Of a DNA stretch of 64,000 bases, positions 1-11,797 are shown piece by piece; within the stretch, counting starts at the first letter, position 1; each line of letters begins with the position of its first letter. The DNA is taken from contig NXFV01001536.1 in NCBI GenBank assembly GCA_002803225.1, positions 61,968 to 125,967 on the forward strand, given 5' to 3'. The stretch comes from Gamarada debralockiae (Eukaryota > Ascomycota > Leotiomycetes > Helotiales > Hyphodiscaceae). Below the pieces are notes generated by a model. It made no database searches. It worked only from the letters and a program-made list of their open reading frames with translations, and was not told the DNA's origin. Made by a program: the position numbers and the translations under genes.

Positions 1-757
1 AAGTAGTCGAAATTATTTCGGCAAACTTTTGTCCTCTTCCAATGGCGCGCCCTCTCGCCCCATCATTGAAAAGGCGAAGAGCAATCTACAGACATTGCTA
101 CGATCGTACGTTTTGTTGTCTATCTGTGTCCTGGCTGTTGGACCAACGCTCGCGCCGCTGCTGCTGAAGATTGTAGCTGGTTCACGCTGGATGACTTCGG
201 GCGCTGGACATGTTCTCGCGACGTACTGCTACTACATCCCACTCCTCGCTATCAACGGGCTCACCGAGGCTTTTGTCTCATCAGTAGCAACTGAGAAGGA
301 AGTTAATCGGCAGTCAATGTGGATGCTCGCATTCTCAGCCGGGTTCAGCGGCGCAGCGTTTTTCTTTTTGAAATTCCTGGATCTAGGAGCTGAAGGGCTG
401 GTATGGGCGAATGTCCTCAATATGATATTCAGAATCATCTGGAGCACGGCTTTCATATCTTCGTATATGACGCGTAACGGGACAAGACTGGAATTTGGGG
501 TCCTCATGCCGAAACATCTGACGATTGCGGCAGCTGTTGGAACTGCTGCGGTGGTTCGACAGATGGAAGCGACATTCACGGGAGGCATATTGGATATATT
601 GAAGACTGGGGCCGCAGCAGGGGTTTTCATGGGAGTTGTGTAAGTTTCAATTTCCCTTATTCGCGAAACACACTAGCTAACTCCAACCTATAGACTCATC
701 AGCGAACGCCAATACCTTATCGAATGCTACCATTCATTTCGAGGTCGAGCAGCATAG
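1..757 (+). CDS. RFT1: RFT1 family protein, C-terminal part (5' truncated by window)
   Basis: This is a multi-pass ER membrane protein of the RFT1 family, which is needed for N-glycosylation with the lipid-linked Man5GlcNAc2 intermediate (its flippase role is disputed). The frame is open from base 2 with no start, so the N-terminus lies outside the window. About 225 C-terminal residues are visible, with hydrophobic helices such as YVLLSICVLAVGPTLAPLLL and the family-typical YYIPLLAINGLTEAF segment. An intron runs from 640 to 693 (GTAAGT...CTATAG) and a short last exon encodes LISERQYLIECYHSFRGRAA before TAG at 755-757. The gene converges on DBP3, with only 44 bp between the two stop codons. 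Identity rests on the sequence pattern of the C-terminal third. Confidence 0.85.
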
Positions 758-801
758 AATCTAGATTTTTATGAATTTCGAATGAAGCAAAACAATCTAC
801 T

Positions 802-2653
802 CTAATCGAACTTGATCTTCTGTGCCGCTTTTGTAGTATCTACATCTTTGAAGAACGCCCCGTACGCCTCGTGACCCTTCTTCTTGACTGTCGTGCCGAA
901 CTTCAGTAACTCGTCTGGAACAGGCTGGTTGGCGGCTTTCAGGACATTAATCAGCCTATCTCCTCGTTAGCAAACTCCCAGCCATCAAGATGTAAGAAGA
1001 GACTTACGCTCCTGAGTGTGCTTTGTCGTGTTCAGTAAAGAAGGTAATTGCCAACCCCTCCTTCCCAGCTCTCCCAGTCCTCCCAATGCGATGAACGTAG
1101 TCATCACAGAGTAATGGGAAGGTGACATTAATCACCAGCTTAACAGCCGGAATATCCAGTCCCCGTGCAGCAACATCAGTAGCCACCAGAATGGGCGTCT
1201 GTCCCTTCCTGAACGCATCCAAACTCCTCGTTCTCTGCTCCTGGCTCAAATCCCCATGGATGCCCGCTACACGGAAACCCTTCTGACGAATAAAGCCTTC
1301 CACTCTTGTAGCTTCCTTCTTGTAGAGACAGAACACAAGGATGCGGTCATCTTTCTGGGCGCCCGATTGATATTCCTTCAACAGCTGCAAAAGTCTCCAT
1401 TCCTTGCCTCTCGGATCCACAACCTCGACTTTCTGGACAATTCTCGCGTTGGCGCGGAGGTCGCCAGTAGGATTATCGCCGATCGCTATCTTGACCGGAT
1501 CGCGCATGAATGTAGCTGCAAGAGCGCGGACGGATTCTGGCCATGTGGCTGTGAACATGAGGGTTTGTCTTTTGCCAACTGCTGGGGTGGTGTTGATGAT
1601 TTTCCTGATCTCTTCTTCGAATCCCTTGTCCAGCATCCGATCTGCTTCATCCAGGACGACATATTTGGTTTTCGAGAGATCAGCACAGCCTTCGTTGATC
1701 AGATCGTTTAGGCGGCCAGGAGTAGCGACTACGATGTCTGCTGTCTTTAAGGCTCTGCGTTGCTCGTCTTTGGGGACTCCGCCATAGACGCAGACGACTT
1801 GGAGACTGGAGACTGTGGCAAGCTTTGTGATTTGTTCGTAGCTTTGCATGGCGAGTTCTCGAGTCGGAGACACTACCACGGCTCTGGCGCCTTTGTTTGT
1901 CTGGTTCTTGGGAAGAGAGGAAATGGCACGTACACAGGGTACTGCGAATGCCATGGTCTTGCCAGACCCAGTTTCTGCTACTCCAATCACATCTCGCCCC
2001 GCTAGAAGGAACGGCCATGCTGCTGCTTGTATAGGTGTAGGGGCCTTGAAGGATTTGAACGGGGCTCGATGGGCGGGATCAGAGAGCGGGAGGTAAGAGA
2101 ACTTGGTGATAGGCCGGAGTGTCGCGGTTTTCGAGAGAGGATCCGTGATGGTAATGAAGTTGTCGGCAAGGAAGGTATCGATTTCTGCTTGTGGGAGAAC
2201 AGCCAAATTCGCATCTTCGACGTACGAATCTTCAGAGTTGCCATTGGGGACTGGCGTTGAAACGGAGGTACTTGTCGCTGTATCAATCTCTGAAGTCGAT
2301 TCGGATTTGCTCTCCTTCTTGGCTTTCTTCAATGCTTTTAATCTAGACTTTTCTGCTTTTCTGGCGGCCTTTTCCTCCTTGGGCTCTTCATTCGATTCTT
2401 CCGCTTCGGCAGCCCCATTTTGTTTGGCAGCTTCTTCAGCTTTCTTCAACTTCTTTAATCGTTTCCTCTCCTTGCGTGCCTCCTTGGATTCGACTTCTTG
2501 TTGTTCATCGCTCGTAACTACATCTGGTGTAGTTTCACCGTCGTCGGTCTTCTTTCGCTTTTCCTTCTTGCTTTTCTTTGGTGCAGGAATTGATTCCGAA
2601 ACCGCCTCTGCTCCACCTGCCAATTCGGCATCATCCAAGGTTCGTTTTGGCAT
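802..2653 (-). CDS. DBP3: ATP-dependent RNA helicase DBP3 (DEAD box)
   Basis: A nucleolar DEAD-box helicase that acts in 60S ribosome assembly and pre-rRNA processing. The predicted protein is 599 aa in two exons (2653-1008 and 955-802; intron 956-1007). The start is the first ATG (MPKRTLDD); the frame continues upstream but has no better start. Residues 20-130 are a Lys/Glu-rich tail typical of DBP3. Helicase motifs follow: Q motif APTPIQ near 204, Walker A AETGSGKT near 227, PTRELA near 263, DEAD at about 335, the variant TAT at about 368 where most helicases have SAT, and [10 protein letters not shown] near 520. The second exon supplies the short tail ending KIKFD. The tail, motif order and length all fit DBP3 better than DBP2. 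Confidence 0.93.
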
Positions 2654-3171
2654 GGCTGGTTGTTGTTTCTGGGAGATCAGAAAAGGGCGGTGGTGTTTAG
2701 AGCAAAAAATAATTTTTATCAAAGCGATAAGATATGGTTCGGAACTTGGGCCGGCGCTAAGCCGGCCGAGGAAAGGTTTTGAAGGGGCGAAGGAGTGATG
2801 GATTATTGTGAAAAAGTTCAGCAGTACATCGCGAATCTAGAGCAGAGTCAGGCAATACGACATGGCTTTTGAAGATTTGATATATTTTTCTACTCTAAGA
2901 TTCCTCAATCGCTGCCGAATAGAGAGGGGAGGTTGTACTTGTACATTGCATAAAGCAGTTCCGGGGACGAATTCGTGATGCTGCTACAATTTGCCCTGTG
3001 ACCCAAACCATTGACCCTTCAACACTGAAAGAATGCTTGAGTGATATACGGCCTTCCTCAATCATGTGGGATATCTCCAACTATCCCATCGTTTTCTGTC
3101 AACCCCCGCCCAGTACGCAGATATCATCCAAAACCCTAAACTCCTCGCAGTACTAATCAATCAAAATTCCA
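2654..3171. other. Intergenic: DBP3 promoter and ISU1 3' end
   Basis: About 520 bp between the DBP3 start and the ISU1 stop, both genes on the minus strand. Nothing coding is convincing here. A 61-codon open frame at 2895-3080 on the minus strand has no recognisable features. Confidence 0.5.
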
Positions 3172-3832
3172 TCACGCAGTTGCAGTCTGGCCCGCTGTTG
3201 GCTCCATCACGGTCTCCACATCAATCTTCGGCATGCTCGCACCGGTTCCACCAAGATCTGTTTGCTTGGCCGCAGGGTTCTTGGTGTAGTAGTTGGAGAT
3301 AGCAGACTTAATAGCATCCTCTGCAAGCATAGAGCAATGAACTATCAAACAGTCAATAAGGCATCATAGAAAGCAAGCTTGAGTAAGAAAACTTACGCTT
3401 AACGGGAGGTAAGCAAAGCTCCTTGGCAATCTCAGTATTCCGTACGCGACTAGCCTCCTCCAAAGTCATACCTCGAACAAGCTCGGTCAAATATGAAGAC
3501 GAAGCAATTGCTGACCCACAACCAAAGGTCTTGAACTTGACATCGGAAATTGTGTTGTTGGATGGATCGACTCGAATTTGAAGCTTCATCACATCTCCGC
3601 ACGCTGGTGCACCAACGAGTCCAGTTCCAACATCGGTATCGGTCTTCGACATGCTGCCAACATTTCGCGGTCGAGAGTAATGATCGAGGACCTTCTCATG
3701 GTATTGTCTCGTGCCCGAAACGACAGCTGGTGATGTGATTTGGGGAGCGACAGGTCTGGTGGCGGATCGAGTTGAAGCCGAAATCGCTCTACCGGCAACG
3801 CGGGGTGCGTTTAAGAGAGTTCTTCGAAACAT
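3172..3832 (-). CDS. ISU1: Iron-sulfur cluster assembly scaffold protein ISU1, mitochondrial
   Basis: The scaffold on which Nfs1 and frataxin build [2Fe-2S] clusters in the mitochondrial matrix, handed on by the Ssq1/Jac1 chaperones. The predicted protein is 201 aa in two exons (3832-3397 and 3341-3172; intron 3342-3396). Residues 1-43 are Arg/Ser/Ala-rich with no acidic residue, a clear import signal. The IscU core begins YHEKVLDHYSRPRNVGS. All three ligand cysteines are present: GAPACGD (C78), FGCGSAIA (C105) and HCSM (C148). The Ssq1-binding motif LPPVK (141-145) sits exactly at the intron. The C-terminus, EPTAGQTATA, is a fungal extension. The gene is divergent from UBP14. Confidence 0.95.
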
Positions 3833-4416
3833 CGTAAAATTGTGGTTGTTTGTCTGTTTCGAATGGAAAGTATCGTAGGATTGAGGTGGTTGATTTTGAA
3901 TGAATGGATTTATCTTTGGTGGTGATGAATCAATTCAGTAGTTGTTGATGGATTGATGGGAGGTCGATGATGCGCGGAGATCTGATAAAGAAAGTCCAAA
4001 GGGAAAAAGCTGGCTCGGCGACACTAACGCTATGACGTATCAGGGTAAGGTCGATTAATTCACCGATGAAGGCCGTGTTAACTCAGGAAAATATATGCTG
4101 AAGAGAGAGTTTTTGTGATGGCTTAGGTATTAGGTATTAGTATCTAGGTTCTCTCAAACCTGATAGATTAGTATTGGAAACGCATTCATTATGTATCGTA
4201 AAAACAGCATTTAAGTGATACGCTTTTACAGCTTCTGCAATCATCACTACCTAGTCTAAGTTTGGGACTTTGTTCGGTTGCCGCTGCCAGAAGCGGATCG
4301 AAGCAAACATCCCACCTGCCCCTTCTGTTTGCTCAGCTCTGAAAAGTACCCCTCGTGTGCCCCTCAAAACAGCTTCCCAAACAACCAGCTGAACTGAATA
4401 ATCCAAAATCTTCAAC
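3833..4416. other. Divergent ISU1/UBP14 intergenic region
   Basis: 584 bp separate the ISU1 and UBP14 start codons and must hold both promoters. I see pyrimidine-rich and AT-rich stretches and short direct repeats such as taggtattag (4125-4140), but no defined factor site and no gene. Confidence 0.45.
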
Positions 4417-7108
4417 ATGGCCTCTTGCAAGCATGTTGATGCAGCTGGTGGGTAGCATTTTATTATGCCCAGTCCCTTCGTAATTCGTTCAAAGCTGATG
4501 AATGAACAAAATAGAGCTGCGCCCGCCTGGTCCAAACCAGGCAGTTTATCGAGAAGACTGCACGCAGTGCTTTGACTCAATCGTGAGTGCTCCTCTGCGA
4601 ACCGCGAACTGGCATAAAGGATGTCAGTCGCCCAACATCATTCAGTGATTCAGATATGGTTGATTGAATCACATCGAGGATATGAGGCACACACGATACA
4701 GGGCAGTCAAGTTTAATCACTCAAGGGACTTGGGCGACTGATATCCTACGTGCTGTTTCTTCAAAGTATGTTTCCACAATACAAATAATTTCTGACCTTT
4801 GTATCAGGACGACCCGGCCGGCCTCGATGTTTGCCTCTACTGCTTCAATGGTGGCTGTACTGGAACCAGGCAGCATTCCGGTCTGCATCGAGCTCTCAGA
4901 AGTCACCCTTTGGTCCTCAATATCAAGAGAACTCGAAAAGTTGTGGTCCGCGACGAGCCTCCCCAAAAGATATCCAAGATTGCCATCGCCGGCGAAACCG
5001 AAGCCGATCGATACGATTACACGACGTCTGTTCGATGCCACGACTGTAATATTGAGGATGTGGAAAAATCAGCTGGCAAGCTATCTGCGGTCGTTGATGG
5101 GGTTATGAAGGCAAATACTTTTTCTCGACAAGAAGAAGTCAAGGCGTGGGAGCAGGAGTTTACATCGTGCGAGCATATCCTTACACTCCAGCAAGAAGCA
5201 TCAAGAAAGATCCAGTCTCAAGATCTGGGCCACTGTTCCATGTGCGACTTACAAGAGAATCTTTGGCTTTGCCTGCACTGTGGCAACTTAGGATGTGGAC
5301 GAGCACAGTTTGGAGGTATGAAAGGCAATTCTCACGGCCTTGCACACGCAGATGCCTCTGGCCATGGAGTTGCTGTCAAGTTAGGATCAATCACTTCAGA
5401 CGGCACTGCGGATGTTTACTGCTACACTTGTGACGAGGAGCGAATCGACGATGACCTTGGTAGGCATCTTGCTCATTGGGGCATTATGCTCGCTGAGCGC
5501 CAGAAAACTGAGAAGAGCTTGATGGAGATGCAAGTGGACGAGAATCTCAGATGGGAGTTTGCGATGACCGACGATGAGGGACGAGAATTAAAGAAGATAT
5601 TTGGAGAAGGCTTCACAGGCTTGAAGAATATTGGCAACAGCTGTTATCTCGCCAGTACGATTCAGTGTCTCTTTGCTCTGCCGCAATTCCAGCAGCGTTA
5701 TTATCTACCGGAAGGCGACTTGCCTATTGTCGAAGATCCTGCTCAAGACCTGGAAACACAACTGCGAAAGTTGGGCGATGGATTACTTTCTGGCAGATAC
5801 TCCAAACCAGACCCCGATGTTGTCTCTTCGGACGCATCTGAAATTCAATACCAGAGAGGCCTTGCACCTTCGATGTTTAAGCATCTTGTTGGAAGAGGTC
5901 ATCCTGAGTTCTCGACAATGCGCCAGCAAGACTCTTTCGAATTTCTCCTCCACGTCTTTAAGCTCATCACACGTTCCCAACACCCTGCACCGCTGCAAGA
6001 TCCCACCAAGGCATTCCGATTCGTTATGGAGCAACGCCTACAGTGTCTGAACTGTAAGAAAGTTCGATATCGCACAGATGAGCAAGATAACGTCTCTATA
6101 CCGGTACCGTTAAGAAAGCTCCCAAAGCCTTCAATCACCGAAGATGGAAAGGAAGTGGATGAGTACGAGCCGGTTACGTTGAAGGAATGCCTGGACAGTT
6201 TCACGGCAACAGAAATGGTGGAGCTTACCTGTGCGGCTTGTGGCAGCAAGGACGGTTTCTCAAAGCGATCGCTGTTCAAGACTTTCCCAGAGGTCCTCGC
6301 AGTGAATGCCCGCCGCTTTGTCCTCATCAACTGGGTTCCTACCAAGGTCAATGTAGCGGTCGTAGTTGGTGATGAACCATTCCTCCTCGATGATTACAAG
6401 TCTCCTGGCCAACAACCTTCTGAAGAACTACTCCCTGAGGATGCTGCCGAGGCCAAGCCCGCATTTTCAGCAAACGAGGCAGCAGTCCAACAATTGGAAG
6501 GCATGGGATTCCCTCGAAATCGCTGCGAGAAAGCCCTGCATGCTACTGGCAATTCCGATGCGAATTCCGCAATGGAGTGGCTTTTCGCCCATATGGAAGA
6601 TCCGGACATCGACGCGCCTTTGGATCTTGGAGGTGGCTCGGCCCCAGCGGGTGCAGCTGATCCCGAAAAAATCGAGATGCTGGGAGCTATGGGATTCGGT
6701 CCACCCCAAGCTCGTAAGGCTTTGAAGGAGACTGGCGGCGACATGGAGAGAGCTGTGGAGTGGCTTTTCAGTCATCCCGACGACCAGGGCGAATTCGAAG
6801 ACGAGCCTGCAGCTGGAAGCAGTGCCGCTAAGGAACTTCCTGGCAAGAGCGACCTTCCTGCTACTTTCCAGCTCAATTCTATTATCTGCCACAAGGGCGC
6901 TAGTGTTCATACTGGGTAAGTTTTCATGATGCACTTCAAAGTTGTCATGCTAACGTTCTGCAGACATTATGTGGCATTCATCCGCAGAGAGATACCCGAC
7001 AAAAGGGCTGTAGACTGGGTTCTCTACAATGATGAAAAAGTAGTAAAGGCACTCGACGTGGAAGAAATGAAGAAGTTCGCCTACGTCTACTTCTTCAAGG
7101 CAGTTTAA
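4417..7108 (+). CDS. UBP14: Ubiquitin carboxyl-terminal hydrolase UBP14 (USP5/isopeptidase T type)
   Basis: A deubiquitinase that disassembles free polyubiquitin chains and so keeps proteasomes unblocked. Four exons (4417-4447, 4515-4582, 4808-6915, 6964-7108) give 783 aa. The two small 5' exons encode MASCKHVDAA and PNQAVYREDCTQCFDSI, which join in phase to DDPAGLDVCLYCFNGGC and complete the N-terminal variant zinc finger; without them the frame has no ATG. Next come the ZnF-UBP domain (CSMCDLQENLWLCLHCGNLG), the cysteine box GLKNIGNSCYLASTIQCL, two UBA domains in tandem (MGFPRNRCEKAL and MGFGPPQARKAL) and the histidine box GHYVAFIR, split by the last intron. The domain order is that of USP5/UBP14. 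Confidence 0.94.
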
Positions 7109-7324
7109 CGATATGATGAAAAAAAAAGTAGTGGCTGGTGGTTAGCGTGTAGTGTGAGAGGCGTACAATGGTGGTAGCATAGCAAAAGTCAAAAGAGCAT
7201 CAGATTACAGCTGAGGGATGAAATGGAGCAATACGTAGACGAGACACAAGAGAGCGATCATGAGAGAAGATCGATCAACGATATTCCTTCCGAATTCTTT
7301 TCCATTTTGATTATCCTGTCTAAT

Positions 7325-8997
7325 CTACTGAGTGACCATTGGTTCCTCGGCAACGTAGTGCAGGTATGCGCCTAACAACTTGATACCCTCGATGTAGTTC
7401 TTCTTGTCCAATTTCTCGTTGATGGAGTGCGCTGCATCAGTGGAGCTGCCCATTGGGAGAAGGAGGACGTTCTTGCCGGTTGCTTGCTCGAATGTTAGAG
7501 TTACAGGTATACTGTCCAAAATTAGCACTTCTAATGTAATAATTATAAAATAAAAGAGTCAGAGAATAGGACTTACCTTCCACCCTCTCTCGTCAAATCA
7601 GGCTTAACACCCCAAACCCTCTCCACTGCCTTGGTCGCAGCACTGAAATTCCAATGCTTAGGAGACGCAACCCACCACTTCCCCACGTGCATCAGCTTGC
7701 ACTTGATGCTATTCTTGCTCCCCAGCTTCTTGAACACCTCATCCACGTACTTAAAGACCAGCTTATCTACATCCTCAGGTTCCATATTGGGCACTGTTCT
7801 AATCGAGAACTTGCCAATGACCTTAGCGGGGATGACTGTTTTTGCACCAGGTTGAGAGAAGGCTCCTTCGACGCCGTGAATGGAGAGAGAAGGGTACCGC
7901 CAGCGGGCCATCAAAGTACGTTCCTTGTCTGGGTGGATAGAAGTTTGCGACCCGAGTGACTCGTATAGATTGTCCATCGTGAACGCGATATCGCCATACA
8001 GAGCTTTCTCGTCGTCCGTGACCGGGGCAACGAGTTCCGCCAGCCCTGGGATCTGGATCTTGCCATCCGTATCGACCAAGCTCCCAAGCACTCTCATAAG
8101 ATCCGTCATCGGTTCCTGCGCCGTTCCACCAAACACGCCACTATGCAAATCCTGTCCTGGTCCCGAAATCTCTATCCCATAATAACTGCAACCTCTTAAA
8201 CCATAAGTAAGGCAAGGCTTCTCGGTACCCAGCCAGTAGTTGTCCGATATACAGACCGCGTCCGCGTCTTTGAAGAATTTCTTTGCTTCGGCATTGATGA
8301 AGTCGTCTAGGCCTTCCGAACCATATTCTTCCATGCCCTCAAAACACATCAGGAGATTGACAGGGAAATCGACACCGGCTTTTTGATGAGCTTCAATGGC
8401 GTTCAACCACCCTAACACCGGTCCCTTATCATCCGTGCTACCGCGCCCGTACATACGCCCCTTATCATCGATCGTGAGTTCGAAGGGTTGGGTAGCCCAG
8501 CCATCTTCCATGCCCGCGGGCTGGACATCGTAGTGTCCGTATACCAGGATTGTGCGCTTCTTCTTATCATTTCCATAACGCGCGATTACCACGGGAGGGA
8601 GGTCGAGATGTTCCTTGCCAGGTTGTTTGCCAAGGGGTCTCTTCTCGACTTCTGCTCCTAAAGCTGAGAGTTCAGCCGCGAGGAACTCCCCCATTCGGAC
8701 GACATCTGGGCGACGCTCTTCATCTGCGGAGACGGAGGGGATGGCGACTGCTTTGCGGAGACGCTCGATGAAGTGGTCGCTCATGGAGTCGACTTGCTTG
8801 AAGTAGCCGTCGAGCTGGGGCGCCATTTTGAGTGCTTGGTGGGCGCGGGTTGCTTGTGTGAGATAGGATCGCTTTTGTGTCTGAAGGTGCTGGAAAGAAT
8901 GCCAATTAGATGAGAGGAAAGGAGAGTAAATGAAAGATGTTTTTGATATAAAAGTACGAGTAGCAGTTGTTTGCTTGAGGATACTCGTGCGGAACAT
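7325..8997 (-). CDS. M20 family cytosolic non-specific dipeptidase (CNDP type), possible dual targeting
   Basis: A di-zinc metallopeptidase that hydrolyses Xaa-Cys-Gly type and other dipeptides; yeast Dug1, in glutathione breakdown, belongs to this family. Two exons (8997-7577 and 7511-7325; intron 7512-7576) meet in the conserved [18 protein letters not shown]. Other family motifs are GHYDVQPA (metal-binding His and Asp), [20 protein letters not shown] and DLHSGVFGG. There are two candidate starts: ATG 8997 gives 535 aa with a leader free of Asp and Glu, while ATG 8826 ([10 protein letters not shown]) gives 478 aa, the usual cytosolic length. The leader resembles a mitochondrial presequence, so both products are plausible. 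The gene is divergent from SPF27 with a very short shared promoter, and convergent with UBP14. Confidence 0.9.
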
Positions 8998-9224
8998 GGA
9001 TTGCAAGTGAGAGGAAAAGGTCGTGAGGTACAAGTTATGAGGGGTATCGCTCGCCAATTTGTGGGGTGAGCTTCGTTTGCTTTCCTCTCCAGCCGATTGT
9101 AGCCTTCTCTACGAGCTTCCATTTGAACCTAGTCACGTGCCTCAGAAAAGTTGTACCTGTCGCACGACCTTCATGCTCAGCTTCAAAAACAGCATCACAG
9201 CTCCACGCAAGCCACTCCCACGCA

Positions 9225-9866
9225 ATGGCACTCACAACAGCAGTCCACGATTCCCTCCCCTACATAGACAGCGAACCCACCCCCACCGAGCGCGCCGCAG
9301 CCCAATCCCTAATCGACGCGGAAATCCACCCAGCAGACAACCTCTCACACCCCTCCCTCCCCCAACTACCTACCCACCATTTCAGTCCTGTAATGGAAGC
9401 CGAGCACCTCCGAATCCAAAACAAAGATCCTCTCAAAGGCATCGACCTAACACGCTACGAAGCCATCGAGCCCCCCGCAACCTCACCAGATTCCGATGCG
9501 AAACACCCAGAAACCCTTTCAAAATGGCGTTCTGCGCTCGCCCAGGCCTACACTTCTCACTCGTATTTGACCAGTCGGCAGAGTAACCTGGCACTACTCC
9601 AGGAATTTGGCAAGAATGCATGGCTGATAGGGAATTCGCAGCTGGAAGATGTGTTGCGGGGATTGGAGAGGGAGTTGAGTGAGCGGAAGACAGAGATTGA
9701 TATGTTGGCTATGGAGAGGAGGGGTGCGCAGGAGAGTGTGGGTGGGGAGGTTAAGGGGTTGGAGGAGGCGTGGAAAAGAGGTGTGGGTAGGGTGTTGGAG
9801 ACGGAGGTTGCGGCTGAGGGGGTGAGGAGGGAGGTTTTGGAGAGGAGGAGGATGGGCGGTAGTTGA
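9225..9866 (+). CDS. Pre-mRNA-splicing factor SPF27/Cwf7 (BCAS2 family)
   Basis: A small coiled-coil subunit of the Prp19/NTC complex, which activates the spliceosome. The predicted protein is 213 aa in a single exon. The start is MALTTAVHDSLPYIDSEPT, the standard family N-terminus; the frame is open upstream to 9066, but that extension has no family likeness. The motifs FSPVMEAEHLRI and IDLTRYE and the C-terminal helix with repeated heptads (LLQEFGKNAWLIGNSQLEDV, then a Glu/Arg-rich segment to the end) fit BCAS2. Codon use turns markedly GGAGG-rich in the last 250 bp. Its ATG is 228-399 bp from the divergent dipeptidase starts. Confidence 0.85.
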   Translation: MALTTAVHDSLPYIDSEPTPTERAAAQSLIDAEIHPADNLSHPSLPQLPTHHFSPVMEAEHLRIQNKDPLKGIDLTRYEAIEPPATSPDSDAKHPETLSKWRSALAQAYTSHSYLTSRQSNLALLQEFGKNAWLIGNSQLEDVLRGLERELSERKTEIDMLAMERRGAQESVGGEVKGLEEAWKRGVGRVLETEVAAEGVRREVLERRRMGGS

Positions 9867-10319
9867 TGGAGTCACGGGGTTTGCGAAACGAGATATTAAA
9901 GACTGCTGGTGCTTGGAGAAGATGCTTGGAAAGAGGGTGCAGGTGCAGATGTTGACCTGTCTACATGGGGGAAGAGAAATCCGAGGTCCGCTGAGATGAT
10001 ACCCAATGTGTTTCCCAGGGATTGAAAGTAGGGCAGGACTGGAGTAAAGATACACAGCTGGCGTTGAAGGAGTTGGAGCCTGTATATCTCGGAGCCGCTT
10101 TGCTCTAACTCCAAAAAGTTCTAAAGTGGACTTAGATTTACAGAAATCACGCATTTCACGTTCGCCATAAAAACCCATGAAAAATCATTGCAGTATCATT
10201 GAGCACTTTGCATCAAAGGTATCCGAGCCACCGAAAGCAGTTGTATCTCGTCAAGAACGAACGTGACCCATATCTAACGCCCTAAAGCAACCCATCCGAA
10301 ACCATCACGCATACAATCA
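9867..10319. other. Convergent intergenic: SPF27 and PKAR 3' ends
   Basis: 453 bp between two stop codons. The open frames here (for example 9896-10114 on the minus strand) are antisense to the purine-rich SPF27 tail and its 3' flank and show no domain. Nothing else is seen. Confidence 0.5.
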
Positions 10320-11797
10320 TCACTTCTTGTGGAGAGGATCAACGTCTTCCACACCTGTCTCATACTTTGTTCTTCTCATGATGCTCTCGACCGGACCCAA
10401 TAGTCTCTGGAATCCGTCCTTTCCGAGTGTAGCGACCTTGACTTCCGTTTTGCTGACCACGCTCGCAGCACGTGGAGCATCGTTGAGCAACGCCAACTCA
10501 CCGAAGTAGTCGCCCTTTTTGTAGTGCTTCACTGGACCCTCTGTGCCGACTTTGTAGGCTTCGGCCTCACCACTCTCCAGGAGGTAGAAAGCTTCCCCGG
10601 CATCGCCTTCCTTGATGATGGTCGTACCAGCGGGGTATTTCTTGGTATCCAGAGCATCGGCGATCTTGGATCTCTCGTACTTGGTCAGGGTAGAGAGGAT
10701 TTCAACTTCTTCGAGGAAGCTTTCATAGAGACGACGGCGCTGGAAGGTCGAGTCCATGAGAATGCGGCGGAAGGTAATGCGGTCGAGAGCCCACAAAGTG
10801 CATCCTGCTTCAGCAGAAATAACAGTGGCGGCTCGGGGGGCGTTGTACATTAGCGCCAACTCTCCAAAGGATCCACCGGGCTCAATTGTGGCTACCTTGT
10901 CGCCAAGGCCATCCGGGCCAGGTTGCAAGGAGCCAGCAGGATTGACGTAGACATCGAAGGTTCCTTTCTCAACCACATAGAAGAAATCGCCCTGATCTCC
11001 TTGCGTGATGACCTGGTAACGTCAGTAAGGTAGTTTTCGATACGAAAACATGAGATGAAAAGGGACCGTGGCTAAACTCTAGCGTATAAGATCAGACCAA
11101 AACAGTTACATACCTTGATGCCTTTTGCGGGAATTGGCTTCTCCTGCAATGCCCCCAGAACTTGGGAGCTTTGCTCATCATCAAGATGACTGAAGAGGAA
11201 GTTCCCAGAAATTGACTTCTGCAGGCGAGCAAGCTGTTCTTGGCTCTTCGGGTGGAATGGAGGGGCCCAATTGTCATTGGAAGAGGCAGTGGGGTTCAGT
11301 GATTCAGCTGAAACCGAAGTACGTCTTCCCATACCATATTGCGATGGAAATCCCTCACCAGCTGTGTGCTTGAAGGAGGACGGTGGTCCGTCGCCGCTGC
11401 CGTCCTCTCCAAAGGAACTTCCGAATGTAGAAGCACCACCTTTTGTGAAACTGAAACTGGGAGTCGTGGGAGAGGTGATGGTGTCGTTCTCATCCTCCTC
11501 CATGACTTTCGAAATAGATCCAGAGCTCATTTGTTCGTTTCCACCGCTTGTAGCGTCACCACCGAATGGGTTGGCATTCGTGCCTAATCGGCCAGGGAAG
11601 GTGCTTCCAGACATGGCGGATTTCTGTGTAGTAGCTGGAGGTGATTTAGGGGACGACAAAAGAAATTCGGAGCGCTGTGACTCTAGACGCTTCCCAAAGA
11701 AGTTGGCACAGAATTGTAGGATGTCGGTGGGTTGCGATTTGAGGACCTCTTGATTGAGGGATTCGATCTCGCGGAGGTATTCTGCCGGAAGGGACAT
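10320..11797 (-). CDS. PKAR: cAMP-dependent protein kinase regulatory subunit
   Basis: The regulatory subunit that holds PKA catalytic subunits inactive until cAMP binds, controlling growth, carbon sensing and development. Two exons (11797-11114 and 11012-10320; intron 11013-11113) give 458 aa. Residues 5-40 form the RII-like dimerisation helix (EYLREIESLNQEVLK, DILQFCANFFGKRL). A Ser/Gly-rich linker carries the inhibitor site RRTSVS at about 158-163, with a serine at the phosphoacceptor position, so this is the RII-like autophosphorylated type. Two cyclic-nucleotide domains follow, each with a phosphate-binding cassette: FGELALMYNAPRAATV and FGELALLNDAPRAASV. Length and order are normal for filamentous fungi. 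It lies 2.2 kb from the divergent CRP1-like gene. Confidence 0.95.

Noticed and set aside
4251..4580. 109-codon minus-strand frame before UBP14
   Set aside because: It is antisense to the two small 5' exons and first intron of UBP14 and has no domain.
9066..9224. 53-codon N-terminal extension of SPF27
   Set aside because: It lacks family likeness and overlaps the shared promoter; the downstream ATG gives the standard start.
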